NCBI RefSeq assembly: GCF_022458985.1
Contig: NC_061771.1
Location: 12,811,001 to 12,875,000 of the forward strand
DNA from: Mugil cephalus
Taxonomy: Eukaryota; Chordata; Actinopteri; Mugiliformes; Mugilidae
Length of the DNA stretch: 64,000 bases
Reading direction: 5' to 3'
This document shows, one piece after another, positions 22,201 to 33,133 of the stretch. Within the stretch, counting starts at the first letter, position 1. Every line of letters starts with the position of its first letter. The notes beneath the pieces are model-generated. The model made no database searches and was not told where the DNA came from. It was given only the letters and a program-made list of their open reading frames with translations. The position numbers were made by a program, and so were the translations under genes.

Positions 22201-25200
22201 AAAAACAAACATCAAAAAAAAAACATGTTCTAAATGTAGTAAACACTGCGTTTCTGTCATATTTCTTATTAAAAGTGTCAACATTTACCTCAATGGTGTT
22301 AAAATTGTTGAATTAAAGTCTCAGCAGCAGAAAAATGGAAGCACATTGAACTCGTCTGAATGAAGTTACCTGTAGCAGCAGGACCATGTGGGTTTTGGCC
22401 AGATCCTTGCTGTGCAGGGTGCATGTTCCTAGACACATCACAGCCATGTTGCGGACAGCAGGGTGAGCGTTCGCTATGCTGGGCAAAATCTGACAGAGAT
22501 GGAGAAAACATGACAATCCAGTGTTTTATTTTATCGTTAGCCGTTACACTACAGCTGTTAAGACTAAAAAACAAAACCTCAATTAAGTCGTAACAAGTTA
22601 AGTTCTGATGCTTTACAAATAGATGGTGCCTGAACTTATGTACGTGCCGCAATTAATTCATTGTTCACGAACTAAAAACCTGCTACAGTATCTTAACCTG
22701 AAAGGAAATAAACACTTTATTGTGCGTTTGCTGCAGTGGTTCTATTTATACTCAAAACAAGCTACTCTGAAAGTTATCTACACAAACCAGACTGTGAAAA
22801 CTGATGTTATCCATAAAGAGAGACCGTGTTGTGTTATGAACACAAAGTGTGCAGCGTGTGGATTTTTACCAATGAGGACATCAGAGCACTCGTGGTGGGA
22901 CCGATCCGTGTCTTGATGTTTATCTGCTTCAGCAGTTCGGCGCACATGATTAGACACCTCAACAGAGTCTCTGGATCATTCTGAAAAGATAAACAAACAA
23001 ACACAGATTCAGATTAATTACTAATCCCTTTTATTACAGAAGTATATTTTCTTTTTACCATTGAAGGTAAATTATATTAAATTTCATGGTGTTAAAGTTA
23101 CAGTTAATTCAAAAGGAAAATCCAGAAGACATTAATGTATTCAGTCCCTGGTTTCCTACACAGCATGAGCCCTGTTTCTTTCAGATGTATCTTCTAATGA
23201 ACCTCATTGAATTTAAAATTTTCTCCATCCTGAAACGGGGTCCTCTGGTTTATGTGTTCATAGTATAGTGTATATGAAAGGAGCACACTTTGGGTCGAAC
23301 AAAAACACGAAACAGATAAAAACATAACAAAGGTAACTTACTGGAATAATATACTTTATGCAGACATGATATAAACAACCATGTTTATGGAGCTTCTGAT
23401 GTAGTTCCTTACCTTCTCAGTGGGGGCCTCCTTGTCAGACGGCTGATTGCTTTCCGCAGCTTCCTGGATGATCTGGTTCCTGCGATTTTCCAGTTCTGTG
23501 ATGGAGTCCTTCAGCTCTGCTGCCCGGCCAAAATCCTGGGCGGCGATGCAGTCCTCCAGTGTTTGTTTAGCCTCCAAAATACGCACCTTGACCTCTGCAA
23601 GCTGGATGGGAGGAGGACACAAAGCACAGCCCAGTCATTCCTGAGATAAAATGTAGTCTGGAGGAGTCTTGAGACGGAGAAACTGCTCCTCACGTAAAAC
23701 AACAACCACTGAGTCCCTGGGCCAGGTTACAAGTCTCTAGAGGTTAGTTTGATGTTACTCACTGAAAACACAAGCAATGGGAGAAGCCAGGTTCACAGGA
23801 TGGATAAAAGCTAGACACCCAGACTAGGACCGACCTACTTGGAAGTTATCTAAACAGCCGTCAATGCTTATTAAAAACAAGAGCTGGATGAACAAACACA
23901 ATGAAGACCCACAATCATGTTGACGTACAAAGAAACCGCGGAGGTTAAATGAGGAAAGAACGTGAGGATTAACGGACCAGGACACATTAGAGAGAGATGA
24001 GTTTAGCGCACATGACATGAACCTTCCACCCCACTAGTCAACATGTGCTTTAAACCATCTGCTCGCTGGAGGCAGAGCAGCTTCAACAAGTAGAGAGAAG
24101 AAGGGAAAGTAAACAGAGCATAAAACAAATGCAGGTTTCCACATCGCAGAGAAAAGGCTAGACGCTCCGAACACTTGGGAATTAAATACATTTTTTTGGC
24201 GCTTATGCAAATACGTTCTGTCTCGTTGGTTTCGTGTGTCGCCCACCTGGACCTGCTGCCGGCGGCTCACGCTCTCGTCCACCGGCGGATTGGTCTCTGT
24301 GATGGGCTCCCTCACATCCGAGATGATTTCTGCCACCTGTGCATCACAAAGCCGACTCATTAAAACATCAAACGAAAGACACTTGCTTTGTGGTCACCAT
24401 TTCATAACTCAGATTCTGCTTAATTGCTCCGCCGGGTGAATTCATGAGGGAAAGTGAAACATTCAGCGAAGCAGGTGTGTTTGGGGAAAAAGTCTGAATA
24501 AAAGTAAAATGTTCAGATTTAAGTGTAACTTACAGTTTGTGTGCGTCTTTGGTCGTCGGGGATGAGACTGAGAAGTTTCTCTGTGATCAGGAATACCAGA
24601 GAGGAAGGGGTCTGTGGGAGAGCCAACATTTCCTGCAGCACAGCCAGCATGCACTTCCTACAAACACACAATCCAAAAAAAACATCATCAGTCTCAGCAA
24701 CTGAGATTGTGTACCTCTTGCCAGATAATTTACATCCATGTCTGTCCATCATATAACAGCACAGTGAAGGCACTGAAGAAAGTTAAAGTGATTTAGGTGT
24801 TTAGTTCATAGTTCACATTTATGCAAATCTTTATAATTAGCATATTAATTCTTGATTTATTGCCAAAGAAGTATTTTATGAGGCCACGGCAGCTTTAAAC
24901 GACCAAATAATAATCACTTCAGGCAATTTAGGAGATTAAAATGAACTCATATCTCAAGGAATTACAGAAAGCTAATAAGGAACTGAAATGATCTCTTCAG
25001 CCACTTTCAAGCTGGAAATATTCTCATGTGTTTTGTCATGTATAATGCCTCATGTGCTACTGTCTTTGAGACATGAACAGCTGTTTGGACAAAACAAGAC
25101 ATCTCAAGACAGAAAATTAGGGAGTCTTCAATCAATCGAGAAAAGTAAGTGATACTCATCAACTAATGCTGCGTCATCATTTTAAAAATCAAACTAATGA

Positions 25201-28200
25201 AACTTGCCTGGGCAAAAATGATGTTACCCTGAAGTTAATACTGTGTGACAAAACCTTTAGAAGCAGCCATGTGATTTCTGCAGCTCTTACAGTGAGACTT
25301 TTGCATACGTGAGCAAACTTCTTTGAAGGGCGCCTTCTCCAGACTATGATCTGTGCTGAGATGTTCAATAAGACTGAGATCTGGGCTCGTGGCAGGTCAG
25401 TACAGAATAGTCCCATGTATTTGTGGGTGTTGTTAGCATTTTGCTTTGGGTCGTTATTGTGTTGAAGGACAGAGACCAAGCTTTCTGACACTGGGCAGAA
25501 CATTGCGCTTGACAGTCTTTAGATTGCACAGTAAACTGCACAGATTCTAATCCCATATACAAGATATGACTGAACCTCAACCATGTTTCACAGTAGGTGC
25601 AGTTTTCTTTTCTTTAGATGCTTCATTTTTCATCTATGCATTTAGGCAAATTCCAACTCAACCATTGAGTCCTCCTTGTTTGTCTTCCATTAAGTCCAGT
25701 TTGGCTCAAACAAGTGCCTGATGGTGTGATCTGACACTAATGTACCTTAGAGTTTTTTTTGAAGTTCTTCTGGGCTCTTGGGTTACCAGTCACATTATCT
25801 TTCTCTTCAGTTTGTCATCAAATTTCGTTGTGCAGCCTGTGACTTAAACTTCTGAACAATATGTGCAAATGTAGACACAGGAACATCGAGCTGCTTAGAG
25901 ACGGTCTTTAGCTTTCTGTGCGTGTTCAGTGTGGCAGACGCCATGATACCAAACAGCACAGTTGTCACTTTTTCAATAGACTGACTGACTACAAGTTTAA
26001 AAACACCTGTGATGATGGATATTTTTAATTATTACTTCTGTCACTTTAAAGCTATTTCAGTGACCACCACTGTGTTTTTTTTCTCTTTAACGTACAGGCA
26101 CCAACAATTTTATCCATGTCTGTATCTCCAAGCCTTGAACGCAAACTGAATATCTCAGTAGTTTCCTCCCAAAAAGACTCTTCTCTCCCAAACAGCCCTT
26201 GTTTTCTTCATCGTTATCTGCGTTTTTCTCGTATCTCATAGCTGCGCCCACATGGTTGTTAAGGTGATTTTGTCACTGAGTCTCTCCTTTGTATTTTCTC
26301 TTACCTTCCACCCTCCTCGTTGGTGTCCAGGCAGCCGATAAGATGGATGAGCTGCTGTGAGATAAACTCTTTGGTCATGGCCAGCTCCAGCTGCTTGAAG
26401 TCAGCCCTCTGCTCCTCCAACAGCACAGGGACGGCCTTCAGGTAACTACAGTCAAACAACAGCTTTCAGAGTCCAGTCAGATAAAACATTTCTACCACAC
26501 ACTACATGACAAAAAAACTGAGGGTGTCCAGATTACAGTTGTTCACCTAATAACATGTAAGACAATCATACTCAATGCAACAGTGCACCATCACTACCTA
26601 AAAGCAAATGCTACACACAGCCATGTCAGCGTTTAGCCACTGACAGATTTATACAAACCAGCAACTTGTGATCTTTGTCAAATTAATTAGCAGGTGAATG
26701 TTGTGAGTAAAAACAGTTAATAAAAAAAAAAGCATGGTGCTGTATCAGGTCACAGCTGAGAAGAGTGGAGTGGATGTGTGGAAAAACATCTGTGATTTAA
26801 GAAAGTGTAGGTTTATAGGCAACTAATTTAGTAGTGGCTTAAAAACAACATTAGTCATGAAAATGACCCTGGACGATTACGGCGAACTACACATACAATG
26901 AGGTGCACGGCTACAACAAACAAAAAGTATTTGTGTAATAAGAGCAGTCTAGTATTTTGAGAGTGAGCTTGTAAAAAAAAGTAAATTAATTTGTAAGTCC
27001 ATGATCTTTGGGGTCTTATGGCATTTTAAATTGATGAATAGCTTCTTTTTGATCTTGTACAGAAAAACACACCGAAATGAAAATGTCATTTTACTTGTTT
27101 GGAAGGGATAAATTATTATTCTATAAATGTCACACTAGCGATGTTAACTTCAACATAAGCTATTAGCCAGTGTTAGCCACACTATAAAAGCAGTTATTTA
27201 AGCCTTGTGTTAGCCACACAGTTACATACAGCGAGACCTCCTCTGAGAACTCTGCCTTCAGATACCTGGAGTTACAACACGGTCATTATGGCAGCTGTAT
27301 TTCTCTCATATGATATTCAGCTGAGAGCAATGATTTGATTTCCTTACCCACAGAGGTAGCTGGCAAAAGTGGAAGCATCTGGTAACACTTGATCCAGCAT
27401 TTCATCTCCTTCGTCTCCTTTACCCTTGATGAACTCGCAGAGAGCTCTCCAGTACAGCACATTTTCACAGGTCAGAGAGTCCACTGGAATCAGTTTCCTG
27501 TTAAAAGCGCACGTCTTTAATCTCTAAATGCGAACATTTAATTCATCAGTTACATATGAGACGTGCGTCTGAGTGTACCTGTTGTCGAGCGGCACTTTGT
27601 TCTGCAGCAGCTCTTCTGGGGACGTCCTTTGGAAAATGGCTTTCAGTGTATCCAGAGCGGTTTCAGCACAGTTCTCTACATCCAGCCTGTGGAGCAGCTC
27701 GATGATGTTCCCATCGAGTCGAAGCAGCCAGGCCGGCAGCAGACGCGAGCAGACCACCTCCCTCACCGCTTCTACAAAACACAGCCGATCACAATCAAAT
27801 TAACTGCAGGAAAAATGTCAAAATAAATGAACAGCACCAATTTCTGCAGTGTGAGAATTTGCCGTTTAAAATAAAATGAATATTGTGGGTTTTACATTTC
27901 CTATTGTTCATTGTGTCACATTTTAAAATAACAGAATAAACAATCAGATAGAAATCAACGTTACCTGAGGTATCACGGAGACCTTGCTGCAGCAGTCGAA
28001 CTCTCTGTGCGATGGTCAGAGCTTTAATGTGAACCTTGTCAGCCAGAACCTTAAATTAGAAACAAAGAGAGACTCAACCTCAGTTCATAAAATTTGGTAA
28101 ATAGTTGGCGATAGGTGTGAGCATTCTTTTTTTTTTGTTTTTTACATCTGACTGCATGCATGGGCTACCTGGTAGGCCAGCTTGCGGACATTCTCCTTGA

Positions 28201-29944
28201 TGTCGCGGGTGCGCTTCAGTACTTTGGGAAGGGTGTGAGGTGCCATTGCAATGCAGGACAAAACGGCACGTCGCACCTCAGCATTAGAGTCGTTTTCCAG
28301 AATCAACATATACGCTGAAAATGAGTGAAATGAGCCATTAGTTAAAGTGACGGATTCTTCTTGTGGAATTCGAAAATTTCTTGCATTTTAAAATGAATCT
28401 CAAAAAACAAACCACTGATGGTCGGACAGTCAGGATCCATTGGCTGCTGAAGGCGAGTCATGGCCAAAGCTGCCTGAATCCTCACATTGGGGAACTTGTC
28501 TGTGACACGGACCAGCATGGCTTGATGGATGCGATCAAAGAGATCATCGTCAATCTGGGCGTTCTCTGCCATACTGCCCAGCAGCTTGTTGATCAGCTGG
28601 CAGGCACGGAAACGTACCGCATGGCTACTGGCTTTATGGGACTGCAAAAGAAGGCAGAAGACAGCAAAGTCCAAACATGATATTACAAGCAGAAATGAAA
28701 AACACACAGGACAAAGAAACAAAAAAGAAAGGCTTCAATTTCACAGGAGAAAAAAGTATTTGTATATCACATCAGAGCTTATGTGCTGAGAAAACACAAC
28801 AACATGGTTCCTCTGAATACACGAATGCAATAATGTTCATACTTCCAATAGGAAGCTGAAGATGAAACTCAGAAATGGATGATCATCCTCCGTTTCTTCT
28901 TCTTCTTCCTCGCCCTCCCCTTCCTGCTGCTGCTCCTCTTCCTCCTCCGTTTTAGGAGGAGACTGGAAGCTCGTGGCAAACCTCGCCACAAACTCGATGA
29001 CATTTTCGACAGCAGGCTCACGTTTGTAGACAATCATCGCATACTTCAGGTAGTGGACGAACTCCTCGTGGAACAGTGACTTGTCCTCAAGCTGGGGGAG
29101 GAGATGAATGATGGGACAATGCAAAACATTAGAAACAAACCTTTAGGTGTAAAATAGGATCAAGGGTTTTTTAAGCCATTAAATAAGTAACCATCTCACA
29201 GGCCTTTCTGTCCAGAGAGGAGATTATTGCAAATATGCTCCAACTTATAGTTATAGTTAATATAGAGTTTGCTAAGATCAGCACCTGTGCTCCGTTGTTG
29301 CCCCTTTCATTTACTACTTTTTTTTAAAATCATTATTAAAATTTTGACCCTTCGAAAGAAACCACATCCATAACATGCTTCTTAAAATTATGAGCAGGTG
29401 TGGTGCATATCATAAATAAATCCTAGTACAGAATAACAATGTCACATTATGATAATGAGTTCATACCTTGTTGTAGCGGCTCTTCAGACTTGCTACCAGC
29501 TTTGCTTTGTTATTGTGGCCTTTCTGAGCGCGCTGAAACGCCTCCTTGATGTCTAGTTCGTTGTCTGCAGTCATATTTGCCTTCATGAAAAGCAGAAAAG
29601 CAAACACAGAAATACTAAAACAGCCGCCGAAACAGTTTTAACCCTAACCCTTAGGTTTTTGCTCGCGTAGCACTTGTAGGTCTCCAGCAGCTTGTAGGTC
29701 TCCGAAGTCTCGTTAGCAAACTAAAGCCCACCTCGACCCAACTTCCACGGAAACAAACTCAGCAGAACAACAAATAACATACGACACCGTTCCCTGGACA
29801 CATGGTGCATAATGATTTATGACACAATAAAAGAAACATACAGTATAAGTAGACTTATAAGTATGTATAAGTATAAATGTAACTCACCCCTTCCTCTGTT
29901 TTCTCGTCGTGTAACTGCCGCCTGTTTTCAAATTCAACTGTCAT
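19266..29944 (-). CDS. ncapg: ncapg: condensin I complex subunit G (CND3 / YCG1 family), complete
   Basis: HEAT-repeat subunit of condensin I, which compacts mitotic chromosomes. Coding exons on the minus strand: 29888-29944 (possible leader), 29467-29580, 28843-29091, 28413-28641, 28169-28314, 27965-28049, 27579-27771, 27348-27497, 26305-26445, 24534-24657, 24247-24336, 23413-23601, 22870-22980, 22370-22489, 21848-22084, 21579-21760, 21316-21481, 20884-21051, 19958-20081, 19693-19740, 19489-19558, 19266-19398. All phases close, giving 1,020 residues from the ATG at 29574, against about 1,015 in human. Family blocks include SIKEAF-like DIKEAFQRAQKG, FHEEFVHYLKY, INKLLGSMAENAQIDDDLFD, NVRIQAALAMTRLQ, VRNMAVMCLG, LLWYNPVTEDDTRLRHCLGV, NAPATSPLAEVDI and C-terminal RRAKTAALEKTKLDLNPLIN. 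The acidic loop after exon 3's FATSF is longer than in mammals. Confidence 0.97.
20295..20475. repeat. dispersed teleost repeat, SINE-like
   Basis: Contains TGGTTGGCACTAACGCCTCA, CAGCAAGAAGGACCC, TGTGTGGAGTTTCTCCC and CTTCCTCCCACAGTCCAAAG, a block order I recognise as a high-copy fish repeat. It lies in the ncapg intron between exons 20884-21051 and 19958-20081. I cannot assign the class with confidence. Confidence 0.55.
25160..26135 (-). mobile_element. degraded Tc1/mariner transposon in an ncapg intron
   Basis: The minus strand from about 25945 reads TVSKQLDVPVSTFAHIVQKF, the Tc1-type HTH region. Further on, near 25440-25500, VLQHNNDPKQ matches the catalytic DNDPKH region, and GLEKAPFKEV-like fragments follow. 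Flanks near 25195-25215 (GGGCAAAAATGATG) and 26095-26125 (CACCAACAATTTTATCCATG) correspond to the ends of a very common fish Tc1-like family. Frameshifts and deletions break the transposase. Confidence 0.75.
25189..25945 (-). pseudogene. broken Tc1-like transposase
   Basis: Fragments of the transposase in several minus-strand frames, from the N-terminal HTH (about 25820-25945) to the DDE region (about 25440-25500) and C-terminal remnants to 25189. Intact reading is lost. Confidence 0.7.
27230..27265 (-). CDS. ncapg: candidate 36-bp cassette exon of ncapg
   Basis: Between the exons at 27348-27497 and 26305-26445 lies a 36-bp segment with an acceptor (GTTGTAACTCCAG) and a good donor (CT|GTATGT). 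It is entered and left in phase 2, so inclusion adds exactly 12 residues, YLKAEFSEEVSL, before the normal YLKAVPVLLEE. Its first 11 in-frame bases match the start of the next exon at 10 positions. The pyrimidine tract is weak, and mammalian NCAPG aligns without it, so it is probably alternative if real. Confidence 0.45.
28843..29091 (-). CDS. ncapg: ncapg exon with expanded acidic loop
   Basis: Encodes LEDKSLFHEEFVHYLKYAMI, then VYKREPAVENVIEFVARFAT, then an insert of about 25 residues that is mostly Glu with some Gln, and then DDHPFLSFIFSFLLE. The insert sits where mammals have a shorter Asp/Glu stretch. Phase 0 at both ends. Confidence 0.93.
29467..29580 (-). CDS. ncapg: ncapg exon with the likely start codon
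   Basis: Encodes (AN)MTADNELDIKEAFQRAQKG and on to KSRYNK. The ATG at 29574 gives an N-terminus of the same length as mammalian NCAPG (..SIKEAF). The upstream exon 29888-29944 carries another ATG that is in frame across the splice, so a 21-residue extension is possible. The donor is AAG|GTATGA. Confidence 0.85.
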
Positions 29945-29960
29945 CGCGAGAAGAGAAGTG
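29881..29960 (-). promoter_or_regulatory. ncapg: ncapg first exon and start region
   Basis: First exon with donor GGG|GTGAGT at 29887. It contains TTTGAA on the minus strand (29927-29932), the core of the cell-cycle homology region through which DREAM/MuvB represses many mitotic genes. If translation starts in the next exon, this element is in the 5' UTR close to the transcription start. TATA and CCAAT boxes were not recognised. The link is an inference from one hexamer. Confidence 0.3.
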
Positions 29961-30030
29961 GGCTACGTAATGACGCAATAACGTCCTGTGTGTTGGGCCC
30001 TGCGTGAGGTCTGACAGGCTGAGCGATACA

Positions 30031-30125
30031 TAATATAATATAATATAATATAATATAATATAATATAATATAATATAATATAATATAATATAATATAATA
30101 TAATATAATATAATATAATATAATA
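30031..30125. repeat. (TAATA)19 microsatellite
   Basis: Nineteen uninterrupted copies of the pentamer TAATA, about 90 bp upstream of the ncapg first ATG on its minus strand. Confidence 0.97.
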
Positions 30126-32254
30126 ATTTATTTAAATGAATGAATGAAATGAAGGAGATGGTCTGCTTTCCTTATCTGTTTTTAATGTAAACTAGGCACA
30201 TATGAGTTTTTGAGTTTTTGAACCGATTAAATTATTTTTTGTCATTTTGCTTATTTTATTAGACGAGTTCACATTTAAAGTAAATAATCAATAATCATTC
30301 AGTTAATATTCCTACAATATATGAATAGTTCTATTTAAAATAAATAAGAGAGAATTAATGATATACTGTTTCTTTTAACTCCAAGTTTTCTGAAGTTCTG
30401 AAAACCAAGTTGTCTGAACACAGCTGTTGTAGTCCACACATTTACGATGTAGTTTGAAGTAGTCTGAAGTGAGAAATGACCCCGGAACATCTGATGTGAT
30501 TAATGTAGTCAAATCAGACGTTCATTTCTCATTTAAAAAAATATATAAAACCCATGTTATCATATGACTTAATGTCAGGTGAATTAGATACACTTACTAA
30601 TTGTACTACAGATAGGCTACCTGACATAAAAGCTGTTTGTCCCAATGTGCAGCCACTGTGTTGTGATTGTGTGATGTCCAGGGAAGCAGCTGCCTGGACA
30701 GCTGTGGAACAGACAGTTTACCCGTGGGAACAGCAGGAACAAGCTTTCTCTCCAGGCAGATGGCTCCTCATTTTATGGCGTCTATTTCTGGAAATCAATT
30801 CAATATAGATGATACTCTGTCAAGGTGTTTGCTTTAGACCCGTGTACATGTCACAAGTAAGTGTTATCATATTTAATGCTTATAATGCCTAAAAAACTCC
30901 CCATCTGACCAAAAAGTCATCATACTATAAACAAGAAAAGGTGAGGACCTCTCAAGATCCGAATGCTACCCAGTGCATTTTACACTTTTAACGTCCTGTG
31001 TGTGACGATACATATCCGTGTGACCGAGGCTGGATTACACAACAGCTGCTCCGAGACCACAGACCCCCAGGTTCCCTCAGTGCCAACTGGTTTGTGGCCA
31101 TCTGATTTCCACGAAGGAAAGTGCAGTAAGGCCTGTTCAGGTTTATGGCTTGAGGCTCCAGTATGCTTAGAACAAACTGGGATGTCATATACGCTACATC
31201 CATCAGTTACATTCCTACAGCACACACATTAAGACTCAGAGGCATTCATTGTGACACACTTGGTTGGACAGAGTTGTGTGAGAAATTAAAGAAAGAGCAG
31301 GAGAAGTGCAAAATATTTCTGAAGCTGTCACCCAGACAGTGTCAAGTTGTGTTGAAATAAATTAGCAGACGAAGGGACACAGAAACACTGGGTAGATGTT
31401 ATTATTGTCTTATGTGTCTCATTGTGCTTGAACATTGCATGTATTTAGGAACAAAGTATCTGAAAAGTTTGATGTGACATAGCATCTAATGCCTTGGTCC
31501 AAACAGATTTAAAACTGAATTTGGAGGCGAGTGAGTACACTGAAATAGCCCAAACAACTAGTGAGTGAACAGGACCATTATGCAGGAATGAGGCTATAAG
31601 GTCTAATCAGTTTTATCCAAGCTGCGTTGGACACCCTCTCCACTCCAGATATTTCCAGTGTCAGATTAAATGTGATTAAGCCAGATTTGCTAACCCTGTG
31701 GAAATATAAGCAACCAAGGATTATACTTTTCTCTTCAAAAGTCTTTTGTTACACACCTGTGTATCAGACATCAACACATTTCCAAAGCTTGACAGCATAG
31801 CTTTCTGGCAGAGTGTAAACCAGCCTTCATCGTTTTCTCAGGTTATCTCGGCACGTAGACATTTCAGTGTCCTACATCACTAATGGTAGACTTGAGCTTA
31901 CAATACATTAGCATTTATGAGGAGGCAATGGTTCAACGTCAATGAGATGCAATATAGAGATGTAGCTGACATGGCTAAGAGAATTCTGTATGATGCGCTG
32001 CTTCTGTTGTTCAGGTTATGTTTTCTTTTACACATGACTTTTGATGTATGTGATAATTTGGTTTGATGATAATTCTAATTTAAAATTTCCCCTTAATAAA
32101 AGTAGATGTCATGTTATGTTATATTTGTCTCATTAAATCTGTGCCTTCCATTGCAGATTTTGGACCAACACATAAAAATTGTGCTGCACTTTTAATAAAG
32201 TTGGGGTAATACATTGGGACAAGATGATTTGGCTGTGGAAAACGCACTCCATGT

Positions 32255-32300
32255 ATTTTATTTTATTTTATTTTGTTTTATTTTATTTTATTTTATTTTT
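32255..32300. repeat. (TTTTA)n simple repeat
   Basis: About nine TTTTA units with one G interruption, upstream of the GC-rich fam184b 5' region. Confidence 0.9.
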
Positions 32301-32983
32301 TCCAGTAAAGTTGCATTTAAAATAAAACGTCTAAAGCTGCGCCGCTGTTAAGCCTTGAGCCCAGTTACACGGCAGCTCCCCTCGGTGCTGTGTTTATCTG
32401 ACTGATGGAGTAAAATCACACGACCAGACCCCAGAGACCCCCCCTCCCTCCTCCCCTGCACGGTGATCGGCATTGATACAGCAGCGCCGGTAGGGGCGGG
32501 GCAGCACTGCAGCAGTGCGCCTCTCCGGAGCTGTCTCCTCTCCGGTAATGATCCATAGGATACGCACGCCCCTCTCCTCTCCGCCCCTGCCGCGAGACAG
32601 GTGGTTGGACTATATGCCTCCATCCTCGAGCGCTCCCTGTTAGAATAAGAAAAAAAAAAAAAAAGAAAAAAAATCTGTTGACAGCAGGACGTGGTCGGTT
32701 GGCGCGAGCGCGTCCCCGATGGACTTCCAGCGTGTGACCTCCGCGAGCACCGGGCGGCCAGCCGGAGAGGGGGGCAGAGAGCCCCGCCGATCCACCACCA
32801 CCAAATGTTTTGCAGCGAATTCCTCGAGATGCTGTTCACGGGAGAGGGTGTACCGAGAGAGGAATGAGATGCACGAATAGAAAAGTTGACACGGTTTTGG
32901 TGGGATTTTTCATCTGAGAGGCGGCGGGATCATTTCGGACTATCCTCCGGTCTGGGAAGTTCCCTTGGGGAGGGGGGTTCATT

Positions 32984-33133
32984 ATGGCTTCAGGCGCCGG
33001 TAAGGCTGCACAGCCCTCCGGGCCGGGCTCCGCCGTTAACGGGACTGCGGCAGAGTTCCCCAACATCGAGCAGGAGCTGTACGACTACCAGATGCACAAC
33101 AAGATGTGCAAGAAGATCGCTCAGCTCACCAAG
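32984..33133 (+). CDS. fam184b: fam184b exon 1
   Basis: Fifty codons: a Gly/Ala/Pro-rich start, then IEQELYDYQMHNKMCKKIAQ and LTK. The donor is AAG|GTAAGA. The ATG is the first in frame after a GC-rich leader and has a strong Kozak context. A long first intron of 5.5 kb follows. Confidence 0.93.

Larger units (their letters stand above)
29945..32983. other. divergent interval between ncapg and fam184b
   Basis: Three kilobases between two genes transcribed away from each other. It contains a (TAATA)n microsatellite at 30031-30125, a TTTTA-rich run at 32255-32300, and a GC-rich part from about 32400 to 32983 that should hold the fam184b promoter and 5' UTR. I found no exon resembling DCAF16, which lies here in mammals. 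No convincing coding sequence is seen at 30130-32250. Confidence 0.6.

Noticed and set aside
29636..29655. Telomere-like CCCTAA units
   Set aside because: Only about two copies inside an ncapg intron, not an interstitial telomere array.
32348..32839. 163-codon minus-strand frame upstream of fam184b
   Set aside because: GC-rich 5' region with a homopolymer run in the frame; composition effect, and no homology to DCAF16 or other proteins seen.
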